Shown here piece after piece: positions 1-11,556 of a stretch of 64,000 nucleotides of DNA (its first letter is position 1; each line of letters begins with the position of its first letter). Position numbers and translations under genes: made by a program. Source of the stretch: Cordia subcordata (Eukaryota; Streptophyta; Magnoliopsida; Boraginales; Cordiaceae); the NCBI GenBank assembly GCA_028554755.1, contig JAPTOF010000003.1, positions 11,630,001 to 11,694,000 on the forward strand, in the 5' to 3' direction. Below the pieces are notes generated by a model. That model saw nothing but the letters and a program-made list of their open reading frames with translations. It was not told the origin of the DNA and did no database searches.

Positions 1-75
1 AAAATAATCCTTAGCAAGAAGCTCTAAAATCCCCCAAGCATCACTAGGTCTCAGATTGTAGAATCCCTCACCCGA
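1..75 (-). pseudogene. Athila-type gag, later part, cut by window edge
   Basis: Translated on the minus strand, these bases read GEGFYNLRPSDAWGILELL, which matches the region just after the conserved FF.GL block in Athila-type Ty3/gypsy gag. The gag-pol element on the plus strand in this window has the corresponding GDGFYTL at about 44450-44465. The piece is separated from the rest of the same gag (1872-2654) only by a solo LTR with a perfect 5-bp duplication, so it belongs to the element whose 5' LTR is at 2953-4815. It runs off the left edge. Confidence 0.7.
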
Positions 76-80
76 CATGG

Positions 81-1866
81 TGATGTCGCTATTTGAGCAC
101 AAGCCTAAAAGACCCGCAAGCGTACGGATGTGCAATATAGTGTATACGAGTGCAGGTGTCAAACCACAGGGAGGCGTGAATGATGTGAATGAATTCTATG
201 CTTGGTATCCTAAAAGTGCCAAAGAGAAAGATCTAAACTATATATATTTCTTTTCTTTTGGATTTTGGATTGTCGGGAGCTCTATGTAAATGAAATAAAA
301 CTAAACTATGAATAAAAACAAATGGAAACGCAAGTTGATTAAGAGGAAACTAACAATTGGAAAGGGATTAGGGTGACTTTGGCTTATGAATGGGTAATTC
401 TATACTCAAATGCTATGGGATTAAGGAATGATGGCTAACTCTCATAATTGCTCTTAACTAGGTTGCTAATTAGTGTCCTGATTTCCCCCTAGGACTCAGT
501 ACGGGTCCGTCCCTAGGCGACGTCTCCTAGAGCTACGGCGTGGTCCTTATGACCTAGGGCCTCAAGGTGACTAACTAACTTCCTAGGTGGCTTAGAATGA
601 ACCTACCTTAGTACCTAAACCGTTGGCTGGGTTTAAAGCCAAGACCTAGTATTGCTAAGGTCGACTAAATCTATCCTGAAACCTATTGGCTAGATTTAAA
701 GCCAAAGGAGACTCGACCTAGACTAGCCCTAAATTATGCTTCGTCATTCTAAGGTCACTACAGCAGGATTTCACTTGCTAGTGCGTGCAGAAATATGCGC
801 TATTGAAGTTATGCTCGTTACTAGGCATGTTAATACGCATATAGATATGAATAAAAGCACTACCCACTTCATAGCATCCACATATAAACACATAGACATG
901 AGTATAACATGGATTAGATGTGTTTAGTAACAAACAAACTTCAATTTGTATACATGTTACTCATCTAGGCATTTTATCAAACACATAGACATGAATGAAA
1001 GAACAACCAATTAAACAAGACAAATCAAAACATATATATATTCAGCCATCATATCCCATATCATAAGAGTATAAAATCAACCCATTACATAAGTTTAATC
1101 ACCCTATACAAATCTACTCGAGCATAATGGAAAATAGAATGAAAGAGATATAACGAAACTCCCCTTTCATCCTAGCTAATCTTGACTGCAACTTTTGAAT
1201 AGATTTGCTTCAAAAGATTGTTGAATCCTCTAACTCAAGCCTAGTTCTTGATGAAAAGTGTGTGAAAAGGGTGTGTGAGGCGGCTAGAGAATAGGGTTAA
1301 GTGTGTGTGAGGTTTAGGTGTGAAGTGCGTGTGTGGCTCCTTGAAAATTCTGCTCCGCATCGGGCTTTATTTATAGGTTCGCGCATAGCCGGTCGACCGG
1401 CTAGGTCGACCGGCCTCTGGAGTACTCGACCGGCTTTCTACTAAGGTTCTCTGGAGTGGCCGGTCGACCTAGCCGGTCGACCAGCTCTTGAAGGGGGGTC
1501 GTCTGGCTTTTCGGTGGATCTTTCTGGAGTGGCCGGTCGACCAGCTCTTCTTCCTTGGTCGTCCGGCTGACTTCCTTCATCCAATTTTTCGTCTTTTCGG
1601 CCTTTAGTCTTCTCTCTTAGACCCGTGCATGTCCTATCTTCATCACCTTTCATCGTCCAATCTTTGTCTTAACCCAGAGTTCACCTAAATCATTGAAAAC
1701 AAGCAATTACTGTAGTAATTTATCTCTTAAACTCAATATGCACATTTGTTTACGCTTAAGCCTATTCCTATCAAAAGTACTACACTAATGCATCATTATA
1801 AGCATTCAACACCTCTAAAATATAAGTAAATGGCAATGCAAACACACACCAAATCACAACTCATCA
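81..1866 (-). mobile_element. Solo LTR of an Athila-type Ty3/gypsy element
   Basis: The block starts TGATGTCG and ends CTCATCA. It is flanked by a perfect 5-bp direct repeat, catgg, at 76-80 and 1867-1871. No primer site, internal sequence or second LTR accompanies it, and gag sequence resumes on both sides, so it is a solo LTR inside the gag of another element. It shows the family features: two copies of a short segment around ttggct(a/g)gatttaaagcc (about 620 and 690), two copies of acacatagacatg (about 889 and 978), and a GC-rich cluster with five ggtcgacc octamers at 1391-1542. Its length of 1786 bp is almost the same as the solo LTR at 14684-16470. Confidence 0.85.
1391..1542. repeat. 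Cluster of five ggtcgacc palindromes in the solo LTR
   Basis: The octamer ggtcgacc occurs at 1391-1398, 1404-1411, 1462-1469, 1475-1482 and 1535-1542. The phrase ctggagtggccggtcgacc appears twice (from 1451 and from 1525). The stretch is visibly GC-rich within an AT-rich LTR. Related clusters occur at comparable places in other LTRs of both superfamilies in this window. Confidence 0.85.
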
Positions 1867-1871
1867 CATGG

Positions 1872-2654
1872 CATTTTTGTTCCACATGCGCTAAGACCTC
1901 TAAAGAAGTAATACAGAAGATCACGGGTACCGTACCCATGATGCAGACACTAACGCAATAAATCAGTATACCTCTCCCATGTCTCATGGAAAGAATCAAA
2001 CTCGTGTTGAGAAAAGGTCATAATCGAATCTCGCAGGTCAGCGGTCTTAGCCATGGGGTAAAATCTCTGATAGAATCGGGACTGAAGCTCGTCCCAAGAT
2101 GTAATGGCTCTATTAGGCAAGGACTGAAGCCATTGTTTGGCTTTATCCTTGAGGTAGAAAGGGAAAAGTCTGAGCCTAATATTCTCTTGAGACACATTTG
2201 GAAAATTGAAAGTAGAACAAATCTCCACAAAATTAATGACATATGCTAGGGGACTCTTATTACTCCCACCATAGAAAGACGAGAGCATAGCAAATATCCC
2301 ATGCTTAATCTCAAAACTTGCCTCCCTCAAACCCGGTGGATGGATGGCCATATTTGGCTCAAAGGCATGAGGAAGCAAGTATTACCTAAAGGTCATGTCA
2401 TCAGCTGGTTGGCATGGATTTGGGAGCCTAGAAAGCTCAACGTTCTCATAAAGGGGAACAATAGGATGAGGTAGAGAAGGAGGAGGTGGATTATTATTGC
2501 CAATATGGGGAACAAAAGGAGCGAGATCATTTCTATTTTCTACCATTTCACCTAGATTACATTCTAAGTTCCTAAGATGACGGTGAATTCTTTGTGATTC
2601 AGGATTAAAAAGAACTAAGTCAGGTCTAAGTGAGCATCTACCAAGCATGCACAA
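1872..2654 (-). pseudogene. Athila-type gag (5' and central part)
   Basis: The minus-strand frames starting MCMLGR (2654) and continuing through 1950 encode a retrotransposon gag: a proline-rich N-terminal part followed by the retrotrans_gag core with ENIRLRLFPFYLKDKAKQWL, SWDELQSRFYQRFYP and FETWERYTDLLR-like motifs. The reading passes a stop after LLR and continues as an HHGYGTRDLLYYFFRGL block down to the solo LTR at 1866. A frameshift separates the MCMLGR frame (2382-2654) from the core frame (1950-2378). In a working element this would be the capsid polyprotein. The primer site and 5' LTR lie just upstream at 2930-4815. It is broken by the stop, the frameshift and the LTR insertion. Confidence 0.85.
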
Positions 2655-2929
2655 AAAGAAGCAAAATCTCCTTCCAACTCTTCAACCCCCAAAACTACAA
2701 TTTCAACCTAAATCTACAACACATAAACCACAAGTCCCTAAAAACTACGAAAGAAAATAATACTAAATAAAATTGCTAAATCAAACAAAACACAATGCAA
2801 AAACAAAATACGAATTATCGCAAAAATAAAAGAGAACAACGAAAACTAAGACTAATACTAGAACAATAATAGGAATACCAAAGCACGTAACCAACTAGAA
2901 CACACAAATCAAAAAAAACAACTATGCCT

Positions 2930-2946
2930 CCCTGGTAACCCCGCCA
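2930..2946 (-). promoter_or_regulatory. Degenerate tRNA-Asp primer binding site
   Basis: On the plus strand the 17 bases resemble the 3' end of plant tRNA-Asp (ccccggcaacggcgcca) with about four mismatches, and the minus strand is therefore a primer site. It lies six bases from the inner end of the 5' LTR at 2953, the usual Athila spacing. The better preserved copy at 5747-5763 supports the call. Confidence 0.7.
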
Positions 2947-4183
2947 AAAACTTGATGTTGTTTTAAAAACCCACAAGTGCACGAATCAGAAGCAATGCAA
3001 TGTGTGCAAGAGTGTGGGTATCATCTCCTCAAGAAGGCCTCTAACTAAGGTTTCTATGTCCTATGTATCCTAGATTAACTACGTGTAGAAACGAAATTAT
3101 TTTTCGAGATTTTCGCGAATTTTGAATTGAAGGGAACTGTAAATTAAAGATGGAATTAAACTACCTAAACTAATGTGTGCAATAAAAATACAACCAACTA
3201 GAGAGGGAGTCATTAAATCAATAGAGACGGACTAGGGTGATTACTACTCCATTATGAGATTGGGGTTTTATTCTTATTTTGAGTATTTTAATGGCTTTAA
3301 TAGCTTCTTTTAGAGGTCCAAACTCACTAACTATATTATCCCTAATTCTCAGTGCAATTCTATCCCTAAGCGGATCTTACTTAAAGCAGAGCCTTGTCCT
3401 TATTAACTAGGGTTTTAGGGCTTAGTTGGTTGAAACTTCTAGATCGGCGTGATTAATACACTAACCTAGAGTTTAAACTGTTAACTGTGTTTCAAGCTAA
3501 GGCCTAATCCACCTAAGTTCAACTAAGTGTAATGAGTGACCTATTAGTTTTATTTCATCCTAAAGACCACACATTAAACCTAATTATAAAATCAAGCACA
3601 ATTAATCAACACCATATTAGCAAATACAAAAATTAAAAGCATAATAATACATGTTCCTTCATTAAGGCAATTAATCAAACACATAGACATGCCCAACAAA
3701 AAAACCAAACATGTATTTAAACCATCAAAATATCCCAAGACAAGTTTTAATATCCTTAACCCATAATAGAAATAGTAATCAACCCTAAAATAAATTTAGC
3801 TCGACATGTTAAAACAGAGAATCAAGTTGAAATTTAATCTCATTAAAATCAATTCCATGTCCAAGAAATTAAATCTCAAGCTTAGAACCTCTTCCTGTTT
3901 CAATTTCGCGCAAAACCATCTTCTTCTCCAAGATTTTTCTCCAATAATTGCTCCAAATTAATCCCAAAAATCCTACAAAAAATATCCCCAAATTAACGTC
4001 AAATAAAAATAAAAAGTAAAGAAAATAAAAAGAAAACAAAATATTTATTTTAGAATTTTTTGGAAATTTTTTCTATTTATTTTTTATTTTTTTTCTCTTT
4101 TCCTGAGAAGAAGCTGAGATTTTTTTTCTCTATCACTATACGGCTGCTCTCACCTCTCTTCTTTTTTTTCCTAGAGCTGCTAC

Positions 4184-4209
4184 CTATATATATATATATA
4201 TATATATAT
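4184..4209. repeat. (TA)n microsatellite
   Basis: This is an uninterrupted TA tract inside the 5' LTR of element 1. A second one is at 4357-4385. The short ORF across 4212-4409 is an artefact of this simple sequence. Confidence 0.95.
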
Positions 4210-4354
4210 CTATGTGTGTGTGGTGTGATGTGAAGAAAGAAAGGAAAAGAAAAAGAAAAAGAATGGTATGGTCCACAAAGTCAAAGGTTGGTGGAATTTG
4301 GTATGTATATGTGCATGTGTGTGCTGTGAGTTACGTGTGTGTATATGTTATATG

Positions 4355-4356
<2 letters not shown>

Positions 4357-4385
<29 letters not shown>
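4357..4385. repeat. (AT)n microsatellite
   Basis: This is an uninterrupted AT tract inside the same LTR, preceded by GT-rich sequence. Confidence 0.95.
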
Positions 4386-4393
<8 letters not shown>

Positions 4394-4815
4394 TATAATA
4401 TATATATAATATAGATATTGTATAATATATGCATGATCATCATTTTTTTTCTTCTTTTTTTTCTACTAAATAACTAACCTATAATTATTCTAACTAATTA
4501 TTAATTAAAAAAATCCTTATACTTAATAAATTCTAACCTATTTAATAAATCTTAATTAAGTCTAACTACTAATTTAATTTAACTACTAAAGCTAAATTAC
4601 TAATTAATCCTATTACCTAATTCCTAATTAATTAGAATTACTAAAGAAAATAAATAAATAAAGAAAAGAAAATAAAAAAATGGATACATCACACACAAAC
4701 ACTCATTGAGAATCAATAAGCACTTAAAAGCTCGAAATAGACAAAATTAACCCCAAAACACGCACTCAAACACACTCTAAATGATGCAATTTACACTCCA
4801 AAAACACACACATCA

Positions 4816-5465
4816 AAACTTGTGCTAAGAAAAGGTCATAATCGAAACTCGTAGGTCAACGTTCTTAGCCATGGGGTAAAACCTCTGATAGATTCGAGAT
4901 TGGAGCTCGCCTCAAGATGTAATGGCTCCACGGGGCAAGGACTGAATCCATTGTTTGGCTTTATCCTTGAGCGAGAAAGGGAAAAGTCTAAGCCTAATAT
5001 TTTCTTTAGACACATTTGGAAAATTGAAGGTAGAACAAATCTCCACAAAAGCAGTGACATGTGCTAGTGTACTCTCACTACTCCTACCATAGAAAGACGG
5101 GAGCATAGCTAATATCCCATGCTTAATTTGAAAACTCACCTTCCCCAAACTCGGTGGATGGATGGCCAGATTCAGCTCAAAGGCATGAGAAAGGAAGTAT
5201 TGCCTAAGGGTCACGTCGTCTGCTACTTGGCGTGGATTTAGGAGCCTAAGAAGCTCAACATTTTCATTACGTGGAACAACAAGAGGAAGGTGAAGGTGAG
5301 GAGGAGGGTTATTATTTCGATTATGGGGTACAAGATGAAGGAGATCATTCCTATTTTTTGCCATTTCACCTAGATTGCGTTCTAAGTTCTAAGATGACAA
5401 TGTATTCTTTGTGGTTTAGGATTAAAGGGAACTAAGTCAGGTCTAAGTAAACGTCTACCAAGCAT
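4816..5465 (-). pseudogene. Athila-type gag of element 2, 3' truncated
   Basis: The minus strand encodes the same gag as 1872-2654: the MLGR start near 5465, a frameshift near 5385, then a proline-rich part and the core with ENIRLRLFPFSLKDKAKQW. The frame is lost near 4836 and the sequence stops abruptly at 4815, where the LTR of element 1 begins. No zinc knuckle, protease or pol follows inside the window. The simplest reading is that element 1 landed in this gag and the remainder lies beyond the left edge. A recombinant with a shared LTR is the alternative. Confidence 0.8.
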
Positions 5466-5746
5466 GCACAAAAAGAAACAAAATCTCCTTCCAACTCTTC
5501 AACCCTAAAAACTACAATTTCGACCTAAATCTACAGCACAGAAACCACAAGTCCCTAAAAACTATAAAAGAAAATAACACTAAATAAAAATGCTCAATCA
5601 AACAAAACACAATGCAAAAACAAAATACAAATTATCACAGAAATAAAAGAGAAAAGTGAAAACTAAGACTAATACTAGAACAATAATAGAAATACCAAAG
5701 CACGTAACCAACTAGAACACACAAATCAAAGAAACCAACTGTGCTT

Positions 5747-5763
5747 CCCCAGCAACGGCGCCA
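5747..5763 (-). promoter_or_regulatory. tRNA-Asp primer binding site
   Basis: The plus strand reads ccccagcaacggcgcca, one base different from the 3' end of plant tRNA-Asp including the CCA. The minus strand is therefore a primer site for reverse transcription primed by tRNA-Asp, the type used by Athila elements. The LTR begins six bases further on, at 5770. It is not a tRNA gene, because only the last 17 bases of the tRNA are present. Confidence 0.9.
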
Positions 5764-6011
5764 AAAACTTGATGTCGTTTTAAAAACCCACAAGTGCAAG
5801 GATTGGAAGTAATGTAGTGTGTGCAAGAGTACAAATATTGTCTCCTCAGGGAGGCCTCTAACTATAGTTCTAGGTCCTATGTGTCCTACATTAATTACGT
5901 GTAGAAACGAACTTATTTTTGAGATTTTTTTTCGAATTTTGAATTGAAGGGAACTCTAAACTATCCTATTGAAACTAAAGTGCATAAGTTAAACTAAAAG
6001 TAAATGGAAAA

Positions 6012-7558
6012 TGTTTTATTCCTATCATTCTATTTTGATATTTACATATTTACTACTTCAATAATTAATATTGATCTGCGATTATTTAATTGCATGACAA
6101 TAGGTAGCCAATTAGATTAATTTAATTAATCTAAGAATAGTGGTAACCAGGTTTGCTGAGTAATTATGTAATCTAAATGAGCAATTACCGTGAGAGTATT
6201 GACTTTTAGAATTAGGTCTTTCTAGATTTTTATTGCTGCTGTTAGATAGATCCTGCGGGCATCTCCAGGGATTCGAACGTCTAACAGGTAAGGCGATAGC
6301 AGAAAAAATTGTAGGGGATTTAAATTGTTATCAACTTTGTAAGGAAGGATAAGGTTATTAGGCCGAGCCAATAACCATAACTCATTTATTGAAATAGTTG
6401 AAAGTATTTTTGCATTTAGGATCAGATTTGTTGACCAAAATTGCGATTGTTCCTCAAGCTAGATTTAATTCTCATTGATTTTCTATTTTTCCAATCTTGC
6501 GTTAACTTAGAATTGAGTATTTTAGTCATTTTTATTTTTATTTACGTTTTTTATTTTTTGGCCGAATTGCATGCCCACACAGCGCAGACCAGTGGTATGG
6601 ACAGTTTTATTAATTTTACTTTTTTGCATTTAATTCCCCCCTTTTTTATTGCAACTTAGTTGATTAATCTACTTGGTATAATTAGCATAAAATACTCTCC
6701 AAATCCTTGTGGATTCGACCCTGTTCTCATCACGTACTCTATGTAATTTTGTGAGGTATGAATTGGAATCTTATTTTTGATGGTTTTGATGCCTATCAAA
6801 TTAAATAGAGTACGTGATGAGAACAAGATTGAATCCACAGGGATTGGGAGAGTATTTTATGCTAATTGTAACAAGTAGATTAATCAACTAAGTTGCAATC
6901 AGAAAACGGGAGAATTAAATACGAAAAAGTAAAATTAATAAAATTGTCTAGACTATTGGTCTGCGCTGTGTGGGCAGGCAATTCAGTCAGAAAATAAAAA
7001 AAATGTAAATAAAAATAAAAATTACTAAAATACGCAATTCTAAGTTAACGCAAGACTGGAAAAATAGAAAATCAACGAGAATTAAATCTAACCTGAGAAA
7101 CAATTGCAATTTTCGTCAACAAATCTGATCCTAGATGCAAAAATACTTTCAACTATTTCGATAAATCAGTTATGGTTTTTGGCTCGGCCTAACAACCTCA
7201 TCTTTCCTTACTGAGTTGATAATGGTTTAAATTCCCTACAATTTTTTCTGCTATCGCCTTACCTGTTAGACATTCTAATCCCCAGAGATGCCCACAGGAT
7301 TTATCTAACGGCAGCAATAAAAATCTAGAAATACCTGATTCTAAAAATCAATACTCTCGTGGTAATTGCTCATTTAGATTGCATAATTGCACAGGAAACC
7401 TGGTTACCACTATTCTTAGATTAATTAAATTAATCTAATTGGCTACCTATTGTCATGCAATTAAATAATCACACGTAAAATTAAATAATCGCAGATCAAT
7501 ATTAATTATTGAAGTAGTAAATATGAAAATATCAAAATAGAAAGAAAGGAATAAAACA
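6012..7558. repeat. 1.5 kb imperfect palindrome of facing LTR pieces
   Basis: The left arm (6012-6742) is the reverse complement of the right arm (6806-7558) over its whole length with scattered differences. The innermost pair is ttctcatcacgtactctat at 6724-6742 against atagagtacgtgatgagaa at 6806-6824. The outermost pair is tgttttattcct at 6012-6023 against its complement ending at 7558. The right arm has one small extra segment near 7480. The right arm runs on to about 8107 as an LTR-like unit in minus orientation (TATA-like tatatatatagg near 7720), so the left arm is a truncated copy facing it. Confidence 0.85.
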
Positions 7559-8107
7559 CTTAGATCTCACGAATTTGATGAACCGAAATCTTAATTGATC
7601 CTCTGCTAGAAAAGAAGGTTAGAACTTCATGTCCATGAGTGTCGCCTAAAGAATTAAGAGAAATTTGCTGAATTGTCTGCTAAAAGTTGTCTCCCCTCAA
7701 AGTGCATATAAGAGGTATATATATAGGAAAAACCCTAACCTACTTTTCTTTTTGGATAAGGAAACCTTTAATTACCCAAAAAGAATAATAAGGTAAAATC
7801 CTTAAATATAATTTCCAACGAAATAAAAAGTCTTCTAAATTTAATTTACTTCCTTCCAAAAGTCCAAAAAAAATATCTTCCATCTTGGTCAACCTCGATC
7901 AAACCCGCGAAGCAAATTAATGGCATTTTTCCAAGTGACGAAGTCAACTTTGACCGCTACAAATACATCCAAAAAGCTCTTGAATCCATTTATAATGCAT
8001 CTACCTCCTTTTCCTAAGCACAATCATACAAAATTACATTAAAAATGTCAATTAAGGAGCATTCTAGACCAAAATCAAATGCATCTAACGTATAAATTAA
8101 ACACTTA
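6795..8107 (-). repeat. LTR-like unit within the LTR of element 2
   Basis: The unit starts tgatgcctatc and contains aatccacagggattggg, typical of the U5 side of gypsy LTRs in plants, followed by a promoter-like TATA run near 7720. It has no adjoining primer site or coding region. Its right boundary is approximate, set by where the sequence again resembles the host LTR. It may be a distinct LTR family that arrived together with its inverted partial copy. Confidence 0.5.
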
Positions 8108-9324
8108 TTTCGAACTTATTAGAAAACAATGAGAAAAAAGCAATTGGGAACGACTAGAGGAATTTAGTGAAGGGAAACGGCCTAAGGTCGGATTACTTCC
8201 TATGTTCGACTAGTGATTGGATTTATTAACTATGGACCATGGGCAATCAATAGCTCTAATGTCTTAGTTTATTAGCTAGCCTTATTACCCTTAATTAAAG
8301 GTGCACTCCTGTCCCTAAGTGGGCCCTTTATAGAGCATAGGTTTGTCCTACTAATTAAGGCTTTGCAACTACAACAACAACCTAAGTGATTGACTAATCC
8401 AAGTTGATTAAGCCACACCCATTAATTGTGCTTCAAACTAAGGATGGAACCAATTAATATTAAGCCTATCCAAGCACAATTAGCAAATCTAGTAAGTGAT
8501 AGATCATGACTCACACATTAACAATGTTTCATGCTAAGCATAAGATCAATAATCATAAACAATTACAAAACAAGCATGCATAAACCTTCTTACGACTTTC
8601 AACAAACACATAGACATGTTATACTAAAGTCATCAACAATTCTTCACAAGTCATGCAATCATCATACCTTACAAAATCCATAAAAAGTCAAAATCTAACA
8701 TTAAGCCATAACATAGTCCATAATCCAACCCTAACCTAAAATGATTAGTTCAACATGCTAAAGGAGAGGGCAAAACTGAAATTTAATATCAAAAACATGA
8801 ATTCCATGTCCAAGAAATTAAACTCAAGCTTAGAACCTCTTCCTGCTTCAATTTCGCGCAAATTCAACTCTAAAACGCAATTTTCAGCAATGAATCCCAA
8901 CTTGATAGCAATTTTTCTGCAGAATTCTGCGTCAATTTAGCTCTCTTTTTAGCCCCAAAACAGTCCCAACACCTGCAAAAATAAGCATACAAATACTGTA
9001 TTTATATAGCCCTAATTAGTAGAAAGTAAACTCAAAGAGAGGAACAAGAAAAATCTCCAGTTTCTACAGCTTTTCGAACTAATTTCTGCACTTTTTGCTG
9101 CAGAAAAACTTGCTGGAATTTGCCTTTTTAAACCCCCAAGTTATCCCGAAAAATTTCCCTTTTGTGTGTGAATGTGTGAGAGTATGTATGTAAGAAGATG
9201 GGTTTTTTTTTTTTTGTGTGAAAAAGAAGGATGAATACTAGGAGAAATAAGGGCTGGTTTGTTGATGCTTTTTTTTGTTCTTGGCTACTCTCCTTGTCTT
9301 CTTTTTTAAAAGCTTGTTGATGAG

Positions 9325-9327
<3 letters not shown>

Positions 9328-9371
<44 letters not shown>
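9328..9371. repeat. (AT)n microsatellite
   Basis: This is an uninterrupted AT tract of about 44 bp in the distal part of the interrupted LTR. Confidence 0.95.
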
Positions 9372-9373
<2 letters not shown>

Positions 9374-9877
9374 GTGTTGTGTTTGTGTGCCCTAAAGGAG
9401 GAAAAGAAAAGAAAAGGATTAGTAGGGTTCAGTCATTAGTTAATATAATATATAATATACTATCTATTGGCTTACGTATTATGTGCATACATATATATAA
9501 CACATAATATATAATATTCTAACTGTCCTAAAACCCTATAGCTTAATTAATTATATCCTAAACTAATTTAGTGAACTCTAATTTAAATAACTAAAATTCT
9601 TAAAATCCTAATTCTAGTTATTAAATATCTTAATTCTAATCTAACCTAGCTAACTTATGAATTTAATTTTCTATTTCCTAATTGATCAAAATTACTATAA
9701 AAAATGAAAATAGAATAGAAAAAATATAAAACAATAAAAAAAATGATACACCACACATAAAAACTCAATGAGACCCAATAATCACTCAGAAGCTCGAAAT
9801 AAACAAAATTAGCACCAAAACATGCACTTAAACACATTCCAAATCATGCAATTTACGCTCCAAAAACACACACATCA

Positions 9878-10707
9878 ACCACCATAAGATGAAAAAACTA
9901 ATGCAAAAGATTTTTCTTTCATGTAGTGAAAGGACTTCATTTGTGTCTTATGAATATGAAACAACTTATATATTGTATATGAATGTATTTCATGGATATA
10001 ATATTTGTATACAAATCCAAAAAGACTAAAGATGTTTGAAGCATAAATCTCCATAGAAATGTATTCAATTAATGACAAAGATTTTAATATGAGATAAAAC
10101 ATCTAAAGATTGTGATATATTTGTTTTAATGCAAATCTTCAAAAGAAAATGGTTTAATAGTCCATATTTTCTATGAAGAAAAAATAGAAACATATATAAG
10201 AGAGACTCATGAATAGCTATTAATTATGTGTTCATATGAAACTTTGAGATAAATATTTTGATTCAGCTTGAAGATGAGTGTTATTCAGATAAAAAATTAT
10301 CCAATTAGCAATTTAGAAGCTGCTTATACTTTGAGAGTCTCAATATTTTGATTCTTGATATTAGATGGACTATTTTGATTTGTGAAGATAATAAAAATTA
10401 TTGGTCCTAAAGTTTCATACCTTAATATAGTTGACATATCAGTATATCCTAATATTGTATAAGTGTTGGTATCATTATATCTTATTTTATTATCAAGACT
10501 TGGTTTTATACCAACAGAAAGACATTTGAGGTATTACACATAAATTCCATTATCATTATAAGAAATACTGTGAGATTATTATATCATGACATTCACGATC
10601 AATGTTGATTGGGAATGAAAATTGTTGAGTATTTGTTTAACTCTATATATATGAGCAATATATTTATCAAATATGCTAACATTTTTATGCATTGGTGTTC
10701 GTCAAGG

Positions 10708-10760
<53 letters not shown>

Positions 10761-11243
10761 CATCATCATCTCCTCAAAGCATGCCAATATATTACTCAGC
10801 AAGTAAATGACATTGCATATATTACTTAAGTAAAAGAAGATTACATTGAAGGCGATTGAGGCTCACATATTATGTTGAAATTTAGGCATGAAAAACTTCC
10901 CAATGAATGGGAAATATGTGTTTCGCAAGTTAGAACTAAGCAAGTTCATTTGAAATAATATCATCTACAATAATATTTGAAAAACTATAAAACTGGCATG
11001 TATACTTAAAGATTTCTTGATTGTTGACATGAGACTGAGATTAATATACGTTGTAGTCTTTTTCCATTGGTCTAGGTTTTGTCCACTAGATTTTCTTGGC
11101 AAGGTTTTTAATGAGGTAGTATGAAACATATAATAAGAATGTTGTACTATTTTTTTGTCTCTAGGATTTTTGACCCAGTGGGTTTGTTTTCTATTAAGGT
11201 TTTAGTGAAGCATATTTTTAAGAGATGAATATTCAAGAGGGAG
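9878..11243 (+). pseudogene. Decayed 3' part of a copia element (RT end/RNase H)
   Basis: No open frame of useful length remains. Near 10500-10530 the plus strand can be read as a PT.RH-like block that follows reverse transcriptase in copia elements. The sequence from about 11050 to 11240 has the familiar post-pol layout: a pyrimidine-rich segment, ttttcttggcaaggtttttaa at about 11093-11113, and a purine-rich aagagggag directly before an LTR beginning tgttata. The 5' half is absent. An ATT microsatellite lies inside. Confidence 0.5.
10711..10770. repeat. (ATT)n microsatellite with ATC tail
   Basis: A tract of ATT units is followed by three ATC units. The polyisoleucine open frames on both strands here are simple-sequence artefacts. 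Confidence 0.95.
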
Positions 11244-11556
11244 TGTTATAAAATTATTAAATTATTATGGATATTCATCTTTGACTAATTATTATTATTT
11301 GAACTCTAGATATGATTCATAACTATCTGAACTCTCATATGATGAAGTTGGATCAACTTATTTATTCTAAGTCTAAAAGTAAATTCATGCCCAGATAAAC
11401 TACTCTTTTGCTACTCCTATAGATAAAGTTCTCTACATTACAAAAGTTGTATCAAGCATAAAGAGAAGTAATAAAATCCTTCATTCTCTCTCATATTTTT
11501 TCTTTCTCTCTTTGTTTCTCTTGTCCATATATTTCTCTTGCATCAATAAAAATAGT
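11244..11556 (+). repeat. 3' LTR of the decayed copia element
   Basis: The block starts tgttataaaattatt immediately after the polypurine run at 11235-11243 and ends near ttgcatca. It contains a pyrimidine-rich ttctctctcatattttttctttctctc segment typical of the R/U5 part of copia LTRs. The right boundary is an estimate, and I did not find a matching left LTR. Confidence 0.55.

Larger units (their letters stand above)
2953..4815 (-). repeat. 5' LTR of Athila-type element 1
   Basis: The block begins TGATGTTG and ends ACACATCA, a matching TG...CA inverted end pair. It abuts the primer site and gag at 1872-2946. The ends match those of the LTR at 5770-9877, including the long shared tail before ACACACACATCA. 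It contains two TA-dinucleotide tracts. On its right it adjoins the gag of element 2 directly (4816), as expected if element 1 inserted into that gag with a duplication beginning aaact. The partner 3' LTR would lie left of the window. Confidence 0.8.
5770..9877 (-). repeat. 5' LTR of Athila-type element 2, interrupted
   Basis: The first about 240 bases match the start of the LTR at 2953, and the last part matches its end (shared sequence down to ACACACACATCA). Between about 6010 and 8107 lies foreign sequence, mostly an inverted pair of other LTR pieces. Without the insert the LTR would be about 2 kb. The 8560-8620 part carries the acacatagacatg motif seen in other LTRs of this group, and 9328-9371 is an AT tract. 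Confidence 0.75.

Noticed and set aside
4212..4409. A 65-residue frame rich in Y, I and V
   Set aside because: It consists of GT- and TA-rich simple sequence inside an LTR.
5747..5763. A tRNA-Asp gene, because the bases match the 3' end of tRNA-Asp including CCA
   Set aside because: Only 17 bases are present, nuclear tRNA genes do not encode CCA, and the position next to an LTR identifies a primer binding site.
10599..10806. Open frames with long isoleucine runs on both strands
   Set aside because: They come from the ATT microsatellite at 10711-10770.
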